A stretch of DNA of 64,000 nucleotides from Methylovirgula sp. 4M-Z18 (GTDB lineage Bacteria; Pseudomonadota; Alphaproteobacteria; Rhizobiales; Beijerinckiaceae), in contig NZ_CP149574.1 of NCBI RefSeq assembly GCF_037890675.1, positions 558,001-622,000 on the forward strand, given 5' to 3'. Of the stretch, positions 55,312 through 64,000 are shown piece after piece. The stretch's first letter is position 1. Every line of letters starts with the position of its first letter. A program made the translations under genes and the position numbers. A model generated the notes under the pieces. The model saw nothing but the letters and a program-made list of their open reading frames with translations, was not told where the DNA came from and searched no databases.

Positions 55312-56481
55312 ATGAACGAGGCGATTTTGCACGATGGCGCGCGGCCCATGGCGGTCTCAACGGACGGACCGCGCATTCTGTTCCTCTATTGGGGGCGCCG
55401 CGGCGGCGTGAACCGCATGGCGCTCGACATCGCCCGTGCCGCCGTCCACGACAAGGTCCCGAACGTGTTCTTTGCCCTCGCGCAGGACAACGAATTGCGC
55501 GCGACCTTCGCGCAATTACCGCTTCCGATCCTTTGGCAGAAGCTGTTTTCCTCCGCCCGCGAGGCGGTTCTCGGCCTCGCACGACTTGGCAAGATCCGCC
55601 GCGAGCTGGTCGATTTCATCCGCCGGCATCGCATCGATCATGTCATCGTGCTCATCCCGCATGTCTGGTCGCCCTTTGTAGCCAAGGCGATCAAAGCGAC
55701 CGGCGCTCGGCTTTATCTTGTCTGCCATGATGCGCAGCGCCATCCGGGGGACCTGACCGGCTTCATCGACGCTTGGTTGCGGCGCGATCTGCGCCGGGCC
55801 GACGCCATCATTTCGCTCTCGCGCGCGGTGACGGCGCTGTTGACGCAGGAACATCGCATCGCGCCGGACCGCATCGTGCAATCCTTCTTGCCGTTGATCG
55901 ACGATGTGTCGCAACCGGTCGCGCCGCGGACCTCGCTGCACCATCCGCCGCGCCTCGTCTTTCTGGGGCGGGTGCGCGCGTATAAAGGGCTGACGATGAT
56001 GCTGGATGCCTTGCAGATCTTGCAGGCGCGCGGCATCGCTTTCGACATGTCGATCTTTGGCGAGGGCGACATGGGTGCGGATGCGGAGCGCCTCGCTGGC
56101 CTCGGCGTCGTGTGGCACCGCGGCTGGGTGCAGGAGCAGGACATTGCCGGCATTCTGGCGCGGCAGGACGTGATGATCCTCTCGCATACCGAGGCGAGCC
56201 AATCCGGATCGGTGATGCTTGCCCATGGCGCCGGCATCCCCGCCATCGTGACGCCGGTCGGCGGACTGCCTGAGCAGATCGAGGCGGGCCGCAACGGCCT
56301 TGTCGCCAAAAATGTGAGTGCCGAAAGTCTCGCCGAGGCGATCGCCATGCTGATCGGCGACGACGCTTTGTTCCGCCGCATGAGCGCGCAGATCGTGGCC
56401 GAGCGGGATGCGCGCTCGCCATCACGTCTTCTCGACCAGATGCGCCGCCTTGCCGCCGACGCACGGCCTGCGCGTACCTGA
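55312..56481 (+). CDS. Glycosyltransferase family 4-like protein
   Basis: A 389-aa GT-B glycosyltransferase: ILFLYWGRRGGVNRMALDIARA at the acceptor side, then RLVFLGRVRAYKGLTMMLDAL and SHTEASQSGSVMLAHGAGIPAIVTPVGGLPEQIEAG at the donor site. The frame is open far upstream as an overlap with the opposite gene, so the start is a choice: ATG 55312 or ATG 55351 (MAVSTDG), neither with a clear ribosome site. Together with the divergent GT it suggests a small surface-glycan locus. Confidence 0.85.
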   Translation: MNEAILHDGARPMAVSTDGPRILFLYWGRRGGVNRMALDIARAAVHDKVPNVFFALAQDNELRATFAQLPLPILWQKLFSSAREAVLGLARLGKIRRELVDFIRRHRIDHVIVLIPHVWSPFVAKAIKATGARLYLVCHDAQRHPGDLTGFIDAWLRRDLRRADAIISLSRAVTALLTQEHRIAPDRIVQSFLPLIDDVSQPVAPRTSLHHPPRLVFLGRVRAYKGLTMMLDALQILQARGIAFDMSIFGEGDMGADAERLAGLGVVWHRGWVQEQDIAGILARQDVMILSHTEASQSGSVMLAHGAGIPAIVTPVGGLPEQIEAGRNGLVAKNVSAESLAEAIAMLIGDDALFRRMSAQIVAERDARSPSRLLDQMRRLAADARPART

Positions 56482-56494
56482 TTGCGTGCCGATT

Positions 56495-56510
56495 CCGCCT
56501 TGAATTCAAG
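56495..56510. repeat. Perfect 16-bp palindrome upstream of the RND operon
   Basis: GCCTTGAATTCAAGGC, exactly self-complementary, lies 14 bases after the glycosyltransferase stop and about 250 bases before the efflux adaptor. It could be an operator for an unlinked regulator or part of a terminator. Confidence 0.4.
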
Positions 56511-56627
56511 GCAATAACGATATCGCCTCGCCGTCGCACACGGTTTTTTTGTGTGTCAAACTTAACAAAATTTCATCTCCGGTTCACGTTTCGGAGAGGC
56601 GATTCAAGTGTAATGATCCTGCGGGAT

Positions 56628-56636
56628 TGCTATAAT
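56628..56636 (+). promoter_or_regulatory. Extended -10 promoter for the RND efflux operon
   Basis: TGC-TATAAT at 56628-56636 is a perfect extended -10 element; no good -35 is seen at 16-18 bases spacing. It is 122 bases before the adaptor start at 56758. The leader between holds nothing else recognisable. Confidence 0.4.
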
Positions 56637-56757
56637 GGCGGCGAGTAGAGGTTCTGCACGGCGGCCGCCGGCGGAGAAGCGGGACCTTGCATTTCGCAAA
56701 GCCGGCATTCAGCGGGCCCGCGGCGACGGCAATAAATAAATCTAAGGCGACGTGAGA

Positions 56758-57942
56758 ATGGATAGTACGACTTCCAGGGTGAAGCCGAAGAAATCAGGTT
56801 CGAAGCTTTTCCTCGCCACTGTGATCCTCGCTGCGGGAGTCGGCGGCTACGCCTATTGGCAGCACATGGAAACGCAGCGGCAGGCGCAGGAAGCCGCCGC
56901 GCGCGCCGCCGCCGCGCCGCCGCCGGCCGTTCCGGTGACGATTGCCAAAGCCGCGAAATCCGATGTCCGCGTGTTTTTGCCGGGTCTCGGCACCGTTCAG
57001 GCACTGACCACCGTGACCGTGCGCAGCCGCGTCGACGGGGAAATTCACAAGATCGCCTATAAGGAAGGGCAATTCGTCAACAAGGGCGATCTTTTGGCGC
57101 AGATCGATCCGCGTCCGTTCCAGGCCGCGTTAGAACAGGCGACGGCTAAGAAGTCGCAGGACCAAGCCAATCTGGCCAATGCCCAGCTCGATCTCGTCCG
57201 CTATCAAAAATTAGGTCAGTTTGCCTCGGGCCAGCAGCTCGATACGCAAAAGTCGACGGTCAATCAGCTGACCGCGCAGATTGCGGCCGACCAGGCAGCG
57301 ATCGATGCGGCGCAAACCCAGCTCGATTACACGACGATCCGCGCGCCGCTGACCGGCAAGACGGGCTTCACGCTGGTGGATGAAGGCAACATGGTCAGCG
57401 CGGCGGGGCAGTCCGGCATCGTCGTGATTCAGCAAATGCAGCCGATCACCGTCGTGTTCACCGAGCCGGAGCGCTATTTGGGCGATATCAATGCGGCCAT
57501 GCGCGAAGGCGAGCCGCTGGTGGAAGCCTATACCGCCGACGGCAAGAAGAAGCTTGCGGAAGGTGTCCTGACCCTCGTCGACAATCAGGTCGATGTGGCG
57601 ACCGGCAGCATCCATGTCCGCGCGACGTTCGACAACAAGGACGACGCTTTATGGCCGGGCCTGTCGGTGACGACGCGCCTGTTGGCGAAAACCTTGCAAG
57701 GCGTCGTGACCGTGCCGGACGGTACGATTCAACACGGCCCCAATGGGCTCTTCGCCTTCGTCGTCGATGACCAGAGCAAGGCGCAGGTGCAGCCGATCGA
57801 AATCGGCCAGAGCGAAGGCGGTGCGACCGTCGTCACGAAAGGCATTGCCGAAGGGCAAAGTGTCGTGACGGCCGGGCAATACCGCCTGCAGCGGGGCACT
57901 TTGGTTTCGAACCAGGAAGTCGCGGATAGTTCTTCGCAGTGA
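56758..57942 (+). CDS. RND efflux periplasmic adaptor (MdtA-like)
   Basis: A 394-aa membrane-fusion protein. It has an N-terminal anchor (LFLATVILAAGVGGYAYW), the first lipoyl half (VTVRSRVDGEIHKIAYKEGQFVNKGD), a short coiled coil, the second lipoyl half (YTTIRAPLTGKTGFTLVDEGNMV), then beta-barrel and membrane-proximal domains. It couples the pump downstream to an outer-membrane channel, which is not encoded here. ATG 56758 follows a GTGAGA site. The pump gene starts 76 bases after its stop. Confidence 0.93.
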   Translation: MDSTTSRVKPKKSGSKLFLATVILAAGVGGYAYWQHMETQRQAQEAAARAAAAPPPAVPVTIAKAAKSDVRVFLPGLGTVQALTTVTVRSRVDGEIHKIAYKEGQFVNKGDLLAQIDPRPFQAALEQATAKKSQDQANLANAQLDLVRYQKLGQFASGQQLDTQKSTVNQLTAQIAADQAAIDAAQTQLDYTTIRAPLTGKTGFTLVDEGNMVSAAGQSGIVVIQQMQPITVVFTEPERYLGDINAAMREGEPLVEAYTADGKKKLAEGVLTLVDNQVDVATGSIHVRATFDNKDDALWPGLSVTTRLLAKTLQGVVTVPDGTIQHGPNGLFAFVVDDQSKAQVQPIEIGQSEGGATVVTKGIAEGQSVVTAGQYRLQRGTLVSNQEVADSSSQ

Positions 57943-58018
57943 TTGCGGGACGCAGGTCTTCTGGGCGGGGCAGTTTCGCCCCTTGAACTAGATTTGGATA
58001 AATCGGGTATCCGCGGAT

Positions 58019-61000
58019 ATGAACCTTTCGGCTCCTTTCATTAAACAACCCGTCGCGACGACGCTTTTGATGGTCGGGTTGTTTACCGTTGGCCTCGTGG
58101 CCTATCCGCAATTGCCCGTGGCGCCATTGCCGCAGGTCGACTTTCCAACAATTCAGGTGTCCACCTCGTTGCCCGGTGCAAGCCCTGAGACCATGGCTGC
58201 GACCGTGGCACAGCCGCTGGAGCGCCAGTTCGCCCAGGTGCCCGGCGTATCGCAGATCACCTCCGCCAGTATCTACGGATCGAGCCAGGTGACGGTGCAG
58301 TTCGATCTCGATCGCAATATTGACGGTGCGGCCAACGATATTCAGGCAGCGATTAATGCGGCGAGCGGACAGTTGCCACAGAATTTGCCAAGTCCGCCGA
58401 CCTATCGGAAAGTCAATCCCGCCGATTCGCCGATCTTCCTGCTGTCTGCCACATCCGACACGTTGCCGCTCACGGAGGTGAACGATCAGGTCGATGTCAA
58501 GCTAGCGCAGCAAATCAGCCAATTGTCGGGTGTCGGACAAGTTTTCATCGCCGGCCAGCAAAAGCCGGCGGTGCGTATTCAGGTCGATCCCGCCAAGCTC
58601 GTGACCAAGAATCTCGCGCTTGAGGATGTCCGCCAGCAGATCGTTACACTCACGACCAACAGTCCGAAAGGGTCGCTCGACGGGCCAAATCGCGGTTATA
58701 CGATCTACGCCAACGATCAAATCATGGCCGCCAAGGACTGGAACGACGCTATTATCGCTTATCGCAATGGTGCGCCGCTGCGGGTGAGCGATATCGGGCA
58801 GGCGGTAAGCGGCCCTGAGGATGCGCGCCAGGCGGCATGGGCGAGCGGTAAACGGGGCGTTTTCCTCATTATCTTCAAGCAACCTGGCGCCAACGTCATC
58901 AATACGGTGGATCGAATCAAGGAAACATTGCCGCACCTTGTCGCTGCATTGCCTCCCGCCATCCATATTTCGACCTTATCGGACCGCACGCAGACCATTC
59001 GCGCTTCGGTGAAAGACGTGCAATTTACGCTCGCGCTGTCGATCTTTCTCGTCGTTCTGGTGATCTTTGTCTTTCTGCGCTCGCTCTGGGCAACGATCAT
59101 TCCGAGCGTGACCGTGCCACTCGCCCTGCTCGGGGCCTGCGCGCTCATGTGGGGCGCTGGTTATAGTCTCGACAATCTTTCGCTGATGTCGCTCACCATC
59201 GCCGTCGGTTTTGTGGTCGACGACGCTATTGTGATGCTGGAGAACATTTCGCGCCATATTGAAGAAGGCATGAAGCCCATGCAGGCCGCTATCAAAGGCG
59301 CCAGCGAAATCGGCTTTACCATTTTCTCGATTTCGCTGTCGCTCGTTGCGGTGCTCATCCCCTTGCTGCTGATGGGCGGCATCATCGGACGCTTGTTCCG
59401 TGAATTTTCGGTCACGCTGGCGATGACCATTCTTGTCTCGCTGGTTGTGTCGATCACGCTGGTCCCAATGATGTCGTCGCGCTTCCTGAAGGAGCATGCC
59501 CAGGTCCATCACGGCAAATTGTATCAGGTCAGCGAGCGCGGCTTCGACGCCCTGCTGCGTGGCTATGAGCACATGCTCGATGTCTGCTTGAGGCATCGTT
59601 TCATCACATTATGCGTATTTCTCGGAACGGTTGCTTTATCGGGCTATTTATTCGTTCTGATCCCCAAGGGCTTTTTTCCGCAGCAGGACACGGGGTTCAT
59701 GGTCGGCGTTACGGAAGCGGGCCAAGACGTTTCTTTCCAGGAGATGAGCCGACTGCAGCAACAGTTGAGCGATGTCGTGCTGAAAGACCCCGATGTGGCG
59801 ACTGTCGCGTCGGTCATTGGCGGCAACGGTCGCGCGTCGAACGCGGGCAACCTTTTTATTACGCTGAAACCGCGTGACGATCGCAGTGCCAGCGCCCAGC
59901 AAATTATTGCGCGGTTGCGACCAGAACTGGACAAAATCCGAGGCGCGCGCGCGTTCTTGCAAGCGGCGCAGGACGTGCGGCTGGGTGGCCGTCCGACCCG
60001 CACGCAATTTGAATTTACCATGCAGGATGCCGATCTCGATGAGCTGAACGCCTGGGCGCCCAAAGTGCTCGCCAAACTCAAAGGTCTGCCGGAACTTCGC
60101 GATGTCGCCACCGATCAGCAGACGGCCGGCACAACCCTCACTCTGACGATTGATCGCGATCAAGCCTCACGCTTCGGTCTGACGCCGCAAATGATCGACG
60201 ACACGCTTTATGACGCGTTCGGGCAAAGACAGGTGGCGCAATATTTCACCCAGCTGAACAGCTATCACGTCATTCTCGAAACGCCGACGGCGATTCAGGG
60301 CGACGTGGCGACGCTGCAAAAGCTCTATGTGCGTGCGCCAAACGGCCAAATGGTGCCACTTTCCGCGTTCTGTAACTGGACGACCGTACCGGTCAAGCCG
60401 CTGTCGATCAGCCATCAAGGCCAGTTTCCGGCGGTGACCATCAGCTTCAATCTCGCGGCCAACGCGGCGCTTGGACAGGCAACGACCGCGATCCAAAATG
60501 CGATGAACCAGATGCAAGCGCCGACGACTTTGATCGGGACGTTCCAGGGCACCGCACAGGCCTTTCAGCAATCGCTGAGCACCGTGCCGATGCTGATCCT
60601 GGCGGCGCTGTTCGTTGTCTATCTCATTCTCGGCATTCTCTACGAGAGTTTCATTCATCCGCTCACCATTCTCTCGACGTTGCCTTCCGCCGGCGTCGGC
60701 GCGTTGGCGATGCTGATGATGTTTGGCTTCGATTTCAGCCTGATTGCGCTCATCGGCATCGTGTTGCTGATCGGCATCGTCAAGAAGAACGGCATCATGA
60801 TGGTGGACTTTGCGATTGTTGCCGAGCGCGACGATGGTTTGACTCCGGAGGCCGCGATCCGCCGTGCGGCGCTGCTGCGCTTCCGGCCGATCATGATGAC
60901 TACCATGGCAGCCCTGCTCGGTGGCCTGCCGCTCATGCTGGGGACGGGAACGGGTTCGGAAATTCGCCAGCCGCTCGGCTATTGCATGGTCGGTGGCCTG

Positions 61001-61156
61001 ATCGTCAGCCAGGCGTTGACGCTGTTCACGACTCCCGTCGTTTACATCTATCTCGATAGGCTGCGGACATACTTTTCGCCACACCGGCGTTCGCGCGAAG
61101 ACGTGGATCTCGACGACACCGGCGCGCTCGATCCGATCCATGTTCCCTCCGAGTGA
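58019..61156 (+). CDS. RND multidrug efflux pump, HAE1 family (MdtB-like)
   Basis: A 1045-aa inner-membrane proton-driven pump. It starts MNLSAPFIKQPVATTLLM, typical of MdtB/MdtC and MuxB/C. The proton-relay Asp pair is in VGFVVDDAIVMLENI, with porter-domain repeats such as QVDFPTIQVSTSLPGASPETM, GGNGRASNAGNLFITLKP, and the C-terminal GIVLLIGIVKKNGIMMVDFA and RRAALLRFRPIMMTTMAALLGGLPL. Only one pump gene is present, unlike the MdtBC pair, so a homotrimer is likely. Substrates unknown. Confidence 0.95.
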   Translation: MNLSAPFIKQPVATTLLMVGLFTVGLVAYPQLPVAPLPQVDFPTIQVSTSLPGASPETMAATVAQPLERQFAQVPGVSQITSASIYGSSQVTVQFDLDRNIDGAANDIQAAINAASGQLPQNLPSPPTYRKVNPADSPIFLLSATSDTLPLTEVNDQVDVKLAQQISQLSGVGQVFIAGQQKPAVRIQVDPAKLVTKNLALEDVRQQIVTLTTNSPKGSLDGPNRGYTIYANDQIMAAKDWNDAIIAYRNGAPLRVSDIGQAVSGPEDARQAAWASGKRGVFLIIFKQPGANVINTVDRIKETLPHLVAALPPAIHISTLSDRTQTIRASVKDVQFTLALSIFLVVLVIFVFLRSLWATIIPSVTVPLALLGACALMWGAGYSLDNLSLMSLTIAVGFVVDDAIVMLENISRHIEEGMKPMQAAIKGASEIGFTIFSISLSLVAVLIPLLLMGGIIGRLFREFSVTLAMTILVSLVVSITLVPMMSSRFLKEHAQVHHGKLYQVSERGFDALLRGYEHMLDVCLRHRFITLCVFLGTVALSGYLFVLIPKGFFPQQDTGFMVGVTEAGQDVSFQEMSRLQQQLSDVVLKDPDVATVASVIGGNGRASNAGNLFITLKPRDDRSASAQQIIARLRPELDKIRGARAFLQAAQDVRLGGRPTRTQFEFTMQDADLDELNAWAPKVLAKLKGLPELRDVATDQQTAGTTLTLTIDRDQASRFGLTPQMIDDTLYDAFGQRQVAQYFTQLNSYHVILETPTAIQGDVATLQKLYVRAPNGQMVPLSAFCNWTTVPVKPLSISHQGQFPAVTISFNLAANAALGQATTAIQNAMNQMQAPTTLIGTFQGTAQAFQQSLSTVPMLILAALFVVYLILGILYESFIHPLTILSTLPSAGVGALAMLMMFGFDFSLIALIGIVLLIGIVKKNGIMMVDFAIVAERDDGLTPEAAIRRAALLRFRPIMMTTMAALLGGLPLMLGTGTGSEIRQPLGYCMVGGLIVSQALTLFTTPVVYIYLDRLRTYFSPHRRSREDVDLDDTGALDPIHVPSE

Positions 61157-61294
61157 CCCGGAGGCGGTGGCGCGGCCGGACGCACGGGGCGTGGATCTCG
61201 GCAGATCTCTCAAAAATGCATTGGCCTCATCGATTTTCGGCGTTTGATTCAGCGCGTATTCGTGCTCATTTGAACACCAATAGAGGGAATCGGT

Positions 61295-62200
61295 GTGAGA
61301 TACGGCTTCATCGGACTAGGCCACCTTGGTGCGCATCTTGCGGCAAGCCTGGTGCGTGGCGGTTTCGATGTAACCGTCACCGATTTGCGTGTCGAGGTGG
61401 CCGAGCCATTGCTTGCGAATGGCGCGCGATGGGCCGCAGATCCGCAGGACGTGGCTGCGGCGGTCGATGCCGTGATCACCTGTCTGCCGTCGCCTGCAGC
61501 ATCTTTAAAGGTTCTGACGGGGGAGCGTGGGATCCTTGCCGGTCTGGCGCCGGGCGGCACATGGATCGAAATGAGCACCAACAACCAGGCCGAGGTTGAG
61601 AAGATGGCTGCTCTCGCTGCGGCCAAAGGCGTACATATGCTGGAGGCGCCCGTCACCGGCGGGGTGCATCGCGCGGCGGCGGGCGACATCACGATCATCG
61701 TCGGGGGCGACACGGCGCTGTATGAGCGTCATCGCCCGGCGCTGCAAGCCATGGGCGGGGAGATTTTCCACGTCGGCCCTTTGGGCAAGGCGGCGGTGAT
61801 CAAGGTCATCACCAACATGCTCGCCTTCGTGCATCTGGTGGCTGCCGGCGAAGCGCTGATGCTGGCCAAAAAGGCCGATCTCGATCTGGCGCAGGCATTC
61901 CACGTGATCAAGGCCAGTTCCGGCACGAGCTTCGTGCACGAGACCGAAGGGCAGCTCATTCTGAACGGCAGCTACAACGTTCATTTCACCATGGACCTCG
62001 CAGTCAAAGACCTTGGTTTTGCCATGGGGTTCGGCCGCGAGTATGGCGTGCCGCTCGATCTTGCAGCGCAGACCTTTCAAACCTTCATTCGCGCGCGCGC
62101 CGCTTACGGCGGCGATGCCAATTCGACGCAAGTGGTCAAATTGCTCGAAGATGCCTTGCGGACCGATCTGCGCGCGCCCGGTTTTCCTTCAGAGCTCTAA
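61295..62200 (+). CDS. NAD(P)-dependent beta-hydroxyacid dehydrogenase (HIBADH family)
   Basis: A 301-aa enzyme of the 3-hydroxyisobutyrate/tartronate-semialdehyde reductase family. The cofactor motif is [22 protein letters not shown]; substrate-binding segments are [22 protein letters not shown] and the lysine-bearing [20 protein letters not shown] 61295 is the start, with AGAGGG upstream. One base separates it from the GMC oxidoreductase, so the two form an operon and may act in sequence on a hydroxy acid or polyol. The exact substrate is unknown. Confidence 0.88.
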   Translation: MRYGFIGLGHLGAHLAASLVRGGFDVTVTDLRVEVAEPLLANGARWAADPQDVAAAVDAVITCLPSPAASLKVLTGERGILAGLAPGGTWIEMSTNNQAEVEKMAALAAAKGVHMLEAPVTGGVHRAAAGDITIIVGGDTALYERHRPALQAMGGEIFHVGPLGKAAVIKVITNMLAFVHLVAAGEALMLAKKADLDLAQAFHVIKASSGTSFVHETEGQLILNGSYNVHFTMDLAVKDLGFAMGFGREYGVPLDLAAQTFQTFIRARAAYGGDANSTQVVKLLEDALRTDLRAPGFPSEL

Positions 62201-62201
62201 A

Positions 62202-63836
62202 ATGTCCGATTTGATATTCGACTTTGTGATTGTCGGTGCAGGTTCGGCTGGGTGCGTTTTGGCCGATCGGCTTTCCGCCGATGGCCGATACACCGTCGCA
62301 ATTGTCGAAGCGGGCGGTACGGACAAGCGCTTCTTCGTGCAAATGCCGCTGGGCTACGGCAAGACCTTCTACAATCCTTCCGTCAATTGGGCCTATCGCG
62401 CCGAACCCGACCCGGGCCTTGCCGGACAAACGGATTATTGGCCGCGCGGCAAGATTCTCGGCGGTTCGAGTTCGATCAATGCGATGGTCTGGATTCGTGG
62501 CGATGCGCGCGACTACGACGATTGGGCCGCGGAAGGCAATCCGGGGTGGTCCTATGCGGATTGCCTGCCGGCGTTCAAATCGATCGAGGACAATGCGGCC
62601 GGCGCAGATGCCTGGCGCGGCGTCGGCGGACCCATGCATATTGTCGATGTCGCGGACCGCATGCATCCGCTCGCCAAAAAATTCATCGAGGCCGGAGTGC
62701 TGGCCGGCCTGCCGTTCAACAACGATTTCAACGGCGCCCACCAGGAAGGTATGGGCATCTATCAATTGACGATGGCGCGCAACGGCTGGCGCATGTCCGC
62801 CGCACGCGCCTTTCTGCGCCCGGCGATGCGGCGCAAGAATGTCGCAGTGTTTACGCGCACGCAAGCGGTGAAGCTTGTGCTGCAGGGCAAACGGGCGAGC
62901 GGCGTGGTCGTCCAACGCGGCAGCAAGGTGATGACGTTGCAGGCGCGGCGCGAGGTTTTGGTGGCGGCGGGCGCGGTGAATGCGCCGCAATTGCTACAAG
63001 TCTCGGGCATCGGCGCGGGTGCGCATCTGCAACAGATCGGCATCGCCGTTCAGCATGAACTCGCAGCGGTCGGCCAGTATCTGCAGGATCACTTGGGGAT
63101 CAATTACACCTTCCGCTCGCGCGTGCCGACAGTGAACGAGCAATTGCGTTCGCTCACGGGCAAGCTGATCGCCGGATTGAATTTCATGTTGCGCGGCAAG
63201 GGTCCGTTGAGCGTCAGTCTCAACCAGGGTGGCGGCTTTTTGAAGACGCGTCCGGACCTCGACCGCGCTAATATCCAGCTGTATTTCCAGGCCATCAGCA
63301 CGTTCGAAGCCAAGAAGGGGACGCGGCCGCTGCTGACGCCGGATGCGTTTCCCGGCTTCAGCATCGGCCTTTCCAATTGCAAGCCGACCAGCCGCGGATC
63401 GATCCTGGCCGTATCGAGCGATCCGTTCAAACCGCCGCAGATCAATGCCAATGCGTTTTCCACCGATCACGACGTGCAGGATATGCTGGAAGGCGTGAAA
63501 TTCCTCCGCGTCTTGGCGCAGCAAGCGCCCTTGCGCGACGTGATCGACAAGGAGCTTGCGCCCGGGCCGGAGGTCGCGAGCGATGACGATCTCATCGCCG
63601 ATGTCCGCAAACGCTCGGGCACCGTCTATCATCCGTGCGGCACCTGCCGGATGGGCGCGGATACCAAGACCGCCGTGGTCGACGCGCGCCTGCGCGTGCA
63701 TGGCCTGCAAGGGCTGCGGGTCGTCGATGCATCCGTCTTTCCGTCGATCATCTCTGGCAACACCAACGCGACCGTGATGATGGTGGCGGAGAGAGCGGCG
63801 GGAATGATCCTGGAAGATCAGCGCGCCGTGGCGTGA
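62202..63836 (+). CDS. GMC family FAD-dependent oxidoreductase (choline dehydrogenase-like)
   Basis: A 544-aa flavoprotein oxidising an alcohol or sugar. The FAD motif is [18 protein letters not shown], followed by [16 protein letters not shown] (GMC signature 1) and [17 protein letters not shown] (signature 2). The catalytic His is in [12 protein letters not shown] and the Asn/His partner site is [19 protein letters not shown] 62202 immediately after the dehydrogenase stop is the start; a longer frame overlaps that gene and is not real. Choline, PEG or polyol substrates are possible. Confidence 0.9.
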   Translation: MSDLIFDFVIVGAGSAGCVLADRLSADGRYTVAIVEAGGTDKRFFVQMPLGYGKTFYNPSVNWAYRAEPDPGLAGQTDYWPRGKILGGSSSINAMVWIRGDARDYDDWAAEGNPGWSYADCLPAFKSIEDNAAGADAWRGVGGPMHIVDVADRMHPLAKKFIEAGVLAGLPFNNDFNGAHQEGMGIYQLTMARNGWRMSAARAFLRPAMRRKNVAVFTRTQAVKLVLQGKRASGVVVQRGSKVMTLQARREVLVAAGAVNAPQLLQVSGIGAGAHLQQIGIAVQHELAAVGQYLQDHLGINYTFRSRVPTVNEQLRSLTGKLIAGLNFMLRGKGPLSVSLNQGGGFLKTRPDLDRANIQLYFQAISTFEAKKGTRPLLTPDAFPGFSIGLSNCKPTSRGSILAVSSDPFKPPQINANAFSTDHDVQDMLEGVKFLRVLAQQAPLRDVIDKELAPGPEVASDDDLIADVRKRSGTVYHPCGTCRMGADTKTAVVDARLRVHGLQGLRVVDASVFPSIISGNTNATVMMVAERAAGMILEDQRAVA

Positions 63837-63855
63837 CGACGCAACAGCGTTGGCG

Positions 63856-63999
63856 TCAGCCGTGCAGGCCGGGCGCTTCCTGCCCGGTGCGCGCCACATA
63901 TTCCGTATAGCCGCCACCATATTGATGAATGCCCTCGGGTGTCAGTTCGAGCACACGATTGGATAGCGCCGCGAGAAAACGCCGGTCGTGCGAGACGAA
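63856..63999 (-). CDS. ABC-F family ATPase, C-terminal fragment at window edge
   Basis: Reading the minus strand from the window end gives 47 codons and a stop: VSHDRRFLAALSNRVLELTPE, then an end with YGGGYTEYVA. The switch His in SHDRRFL and the following GGxYxEY pattern are characteristic of the second ATPase of ABC-F (Uup/EttA-like) proteins, soluble ribosome-associated ATPases. The rest lies outside the window. Confidence 0.75.
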   Translation of the reverse strand, partial: FVSHDRRFLAALSNRVLELTPEGIHQYGGGYTEYVARTGQEAPGLHG

Positions 64000-64000
64000 G

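Overview
The window looks like a chromosomal piece of a GC-rich alphaproteobacterium of the order Hyphomicrobiales (Rhizobiales). The evidence is an Irr-type Fur regulator, a DUF1150 gene beside an Hsp20 gene, ftsK followed by lolA, and UbiB/UbiE quinone genes. A Beijerinckiaceae-like host is a guess from gene content only. No rRNA, tRNA, CRISPR array or complete insertion sequence was seen.

Layout. 1-5.3 kb: end of ftsK, lolA, DUF1150, a small heat-shock protein, a TIM-barrel isomerase and an FMO-like flavoprotein. 5.4-7.4 kb: a decayed accessory patch. It holds a frameshifted DUF4268 gene between two imperfect ~50-bp direct repeats, then a strong sigma70-type promoter overlapped by a perfect GAAC-N7-GAAC box (alphaproteobacterial LexA type), then a reading frame broken by one TGA. 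7.5-12.2 kb: RNase T2, a hydroxyacid dehydrogenase, an SH3 protein, irr and an MFS transporter. 12.4-19.8 kb: an enolase-superfamily enzyme with unusual active-site residues, then a dipeptide-type ABC importer with a fused double ATPase and a crotonase-fold protein. 19.9-29 kb: housekeeping genes (LOG family, cysK, Rrf2 regulator, dut, coaBC, ubiB, ubiE, mutM, rph, an SDR).

29.6-34.3 kb: three translationally overlapping genes (membrane-fusion protein, secreted alpha/alpha-toroid protein, processive GT2 glycan synthase with a degenerate PilZ-like tail). They lie behind a 640-bp AT-rich leader and end in a three-way-junction inverted repeat. This looks like a compact exopolysaccharide synthesis and export module, possibly for a cellulose- or curdlan-like glucan.

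34.4-43.4 kb: a sugar-acid catabolic cluster. An ALDH and an FAH-family dehydratase are divergent from a GntR regulator, a UxaA-family dehydratase, a GguC/AraD1-type dehydratase and PEP carboxylase. Together they would turn a sugar acid into 2-oxoglutarate by a non-phosphorylative route. 43.6-47.7 kb: a glycerol/dihydroxyacetone module (LacI regulator, an unrecognised 52-aa ORF, fused DhaKL kinase, glycerol facilitator). It is bracketed by two copies of a ~104-bp MITE-like element. A 166-bp terminal-inverted-repeat element with similar ends lies directly upstream of a threonine-synthase-like gene, and a single related end lies at 53.8 kb. 49.5-51.9 kb: NmrA and DoxX genes divergent from a LysR regulator. 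52-56.5 kb: a DbpA-like helicase and two divergent glycosyltransferases. 56.7-61.2 kb: an RND efflux adaptor and pump. 61.3-63.8 kb: a hydroxyisobutyrate-dehydrogenase-like enzyme and a GMC oxidoreductase. The window ends inside an ABC-F gene.
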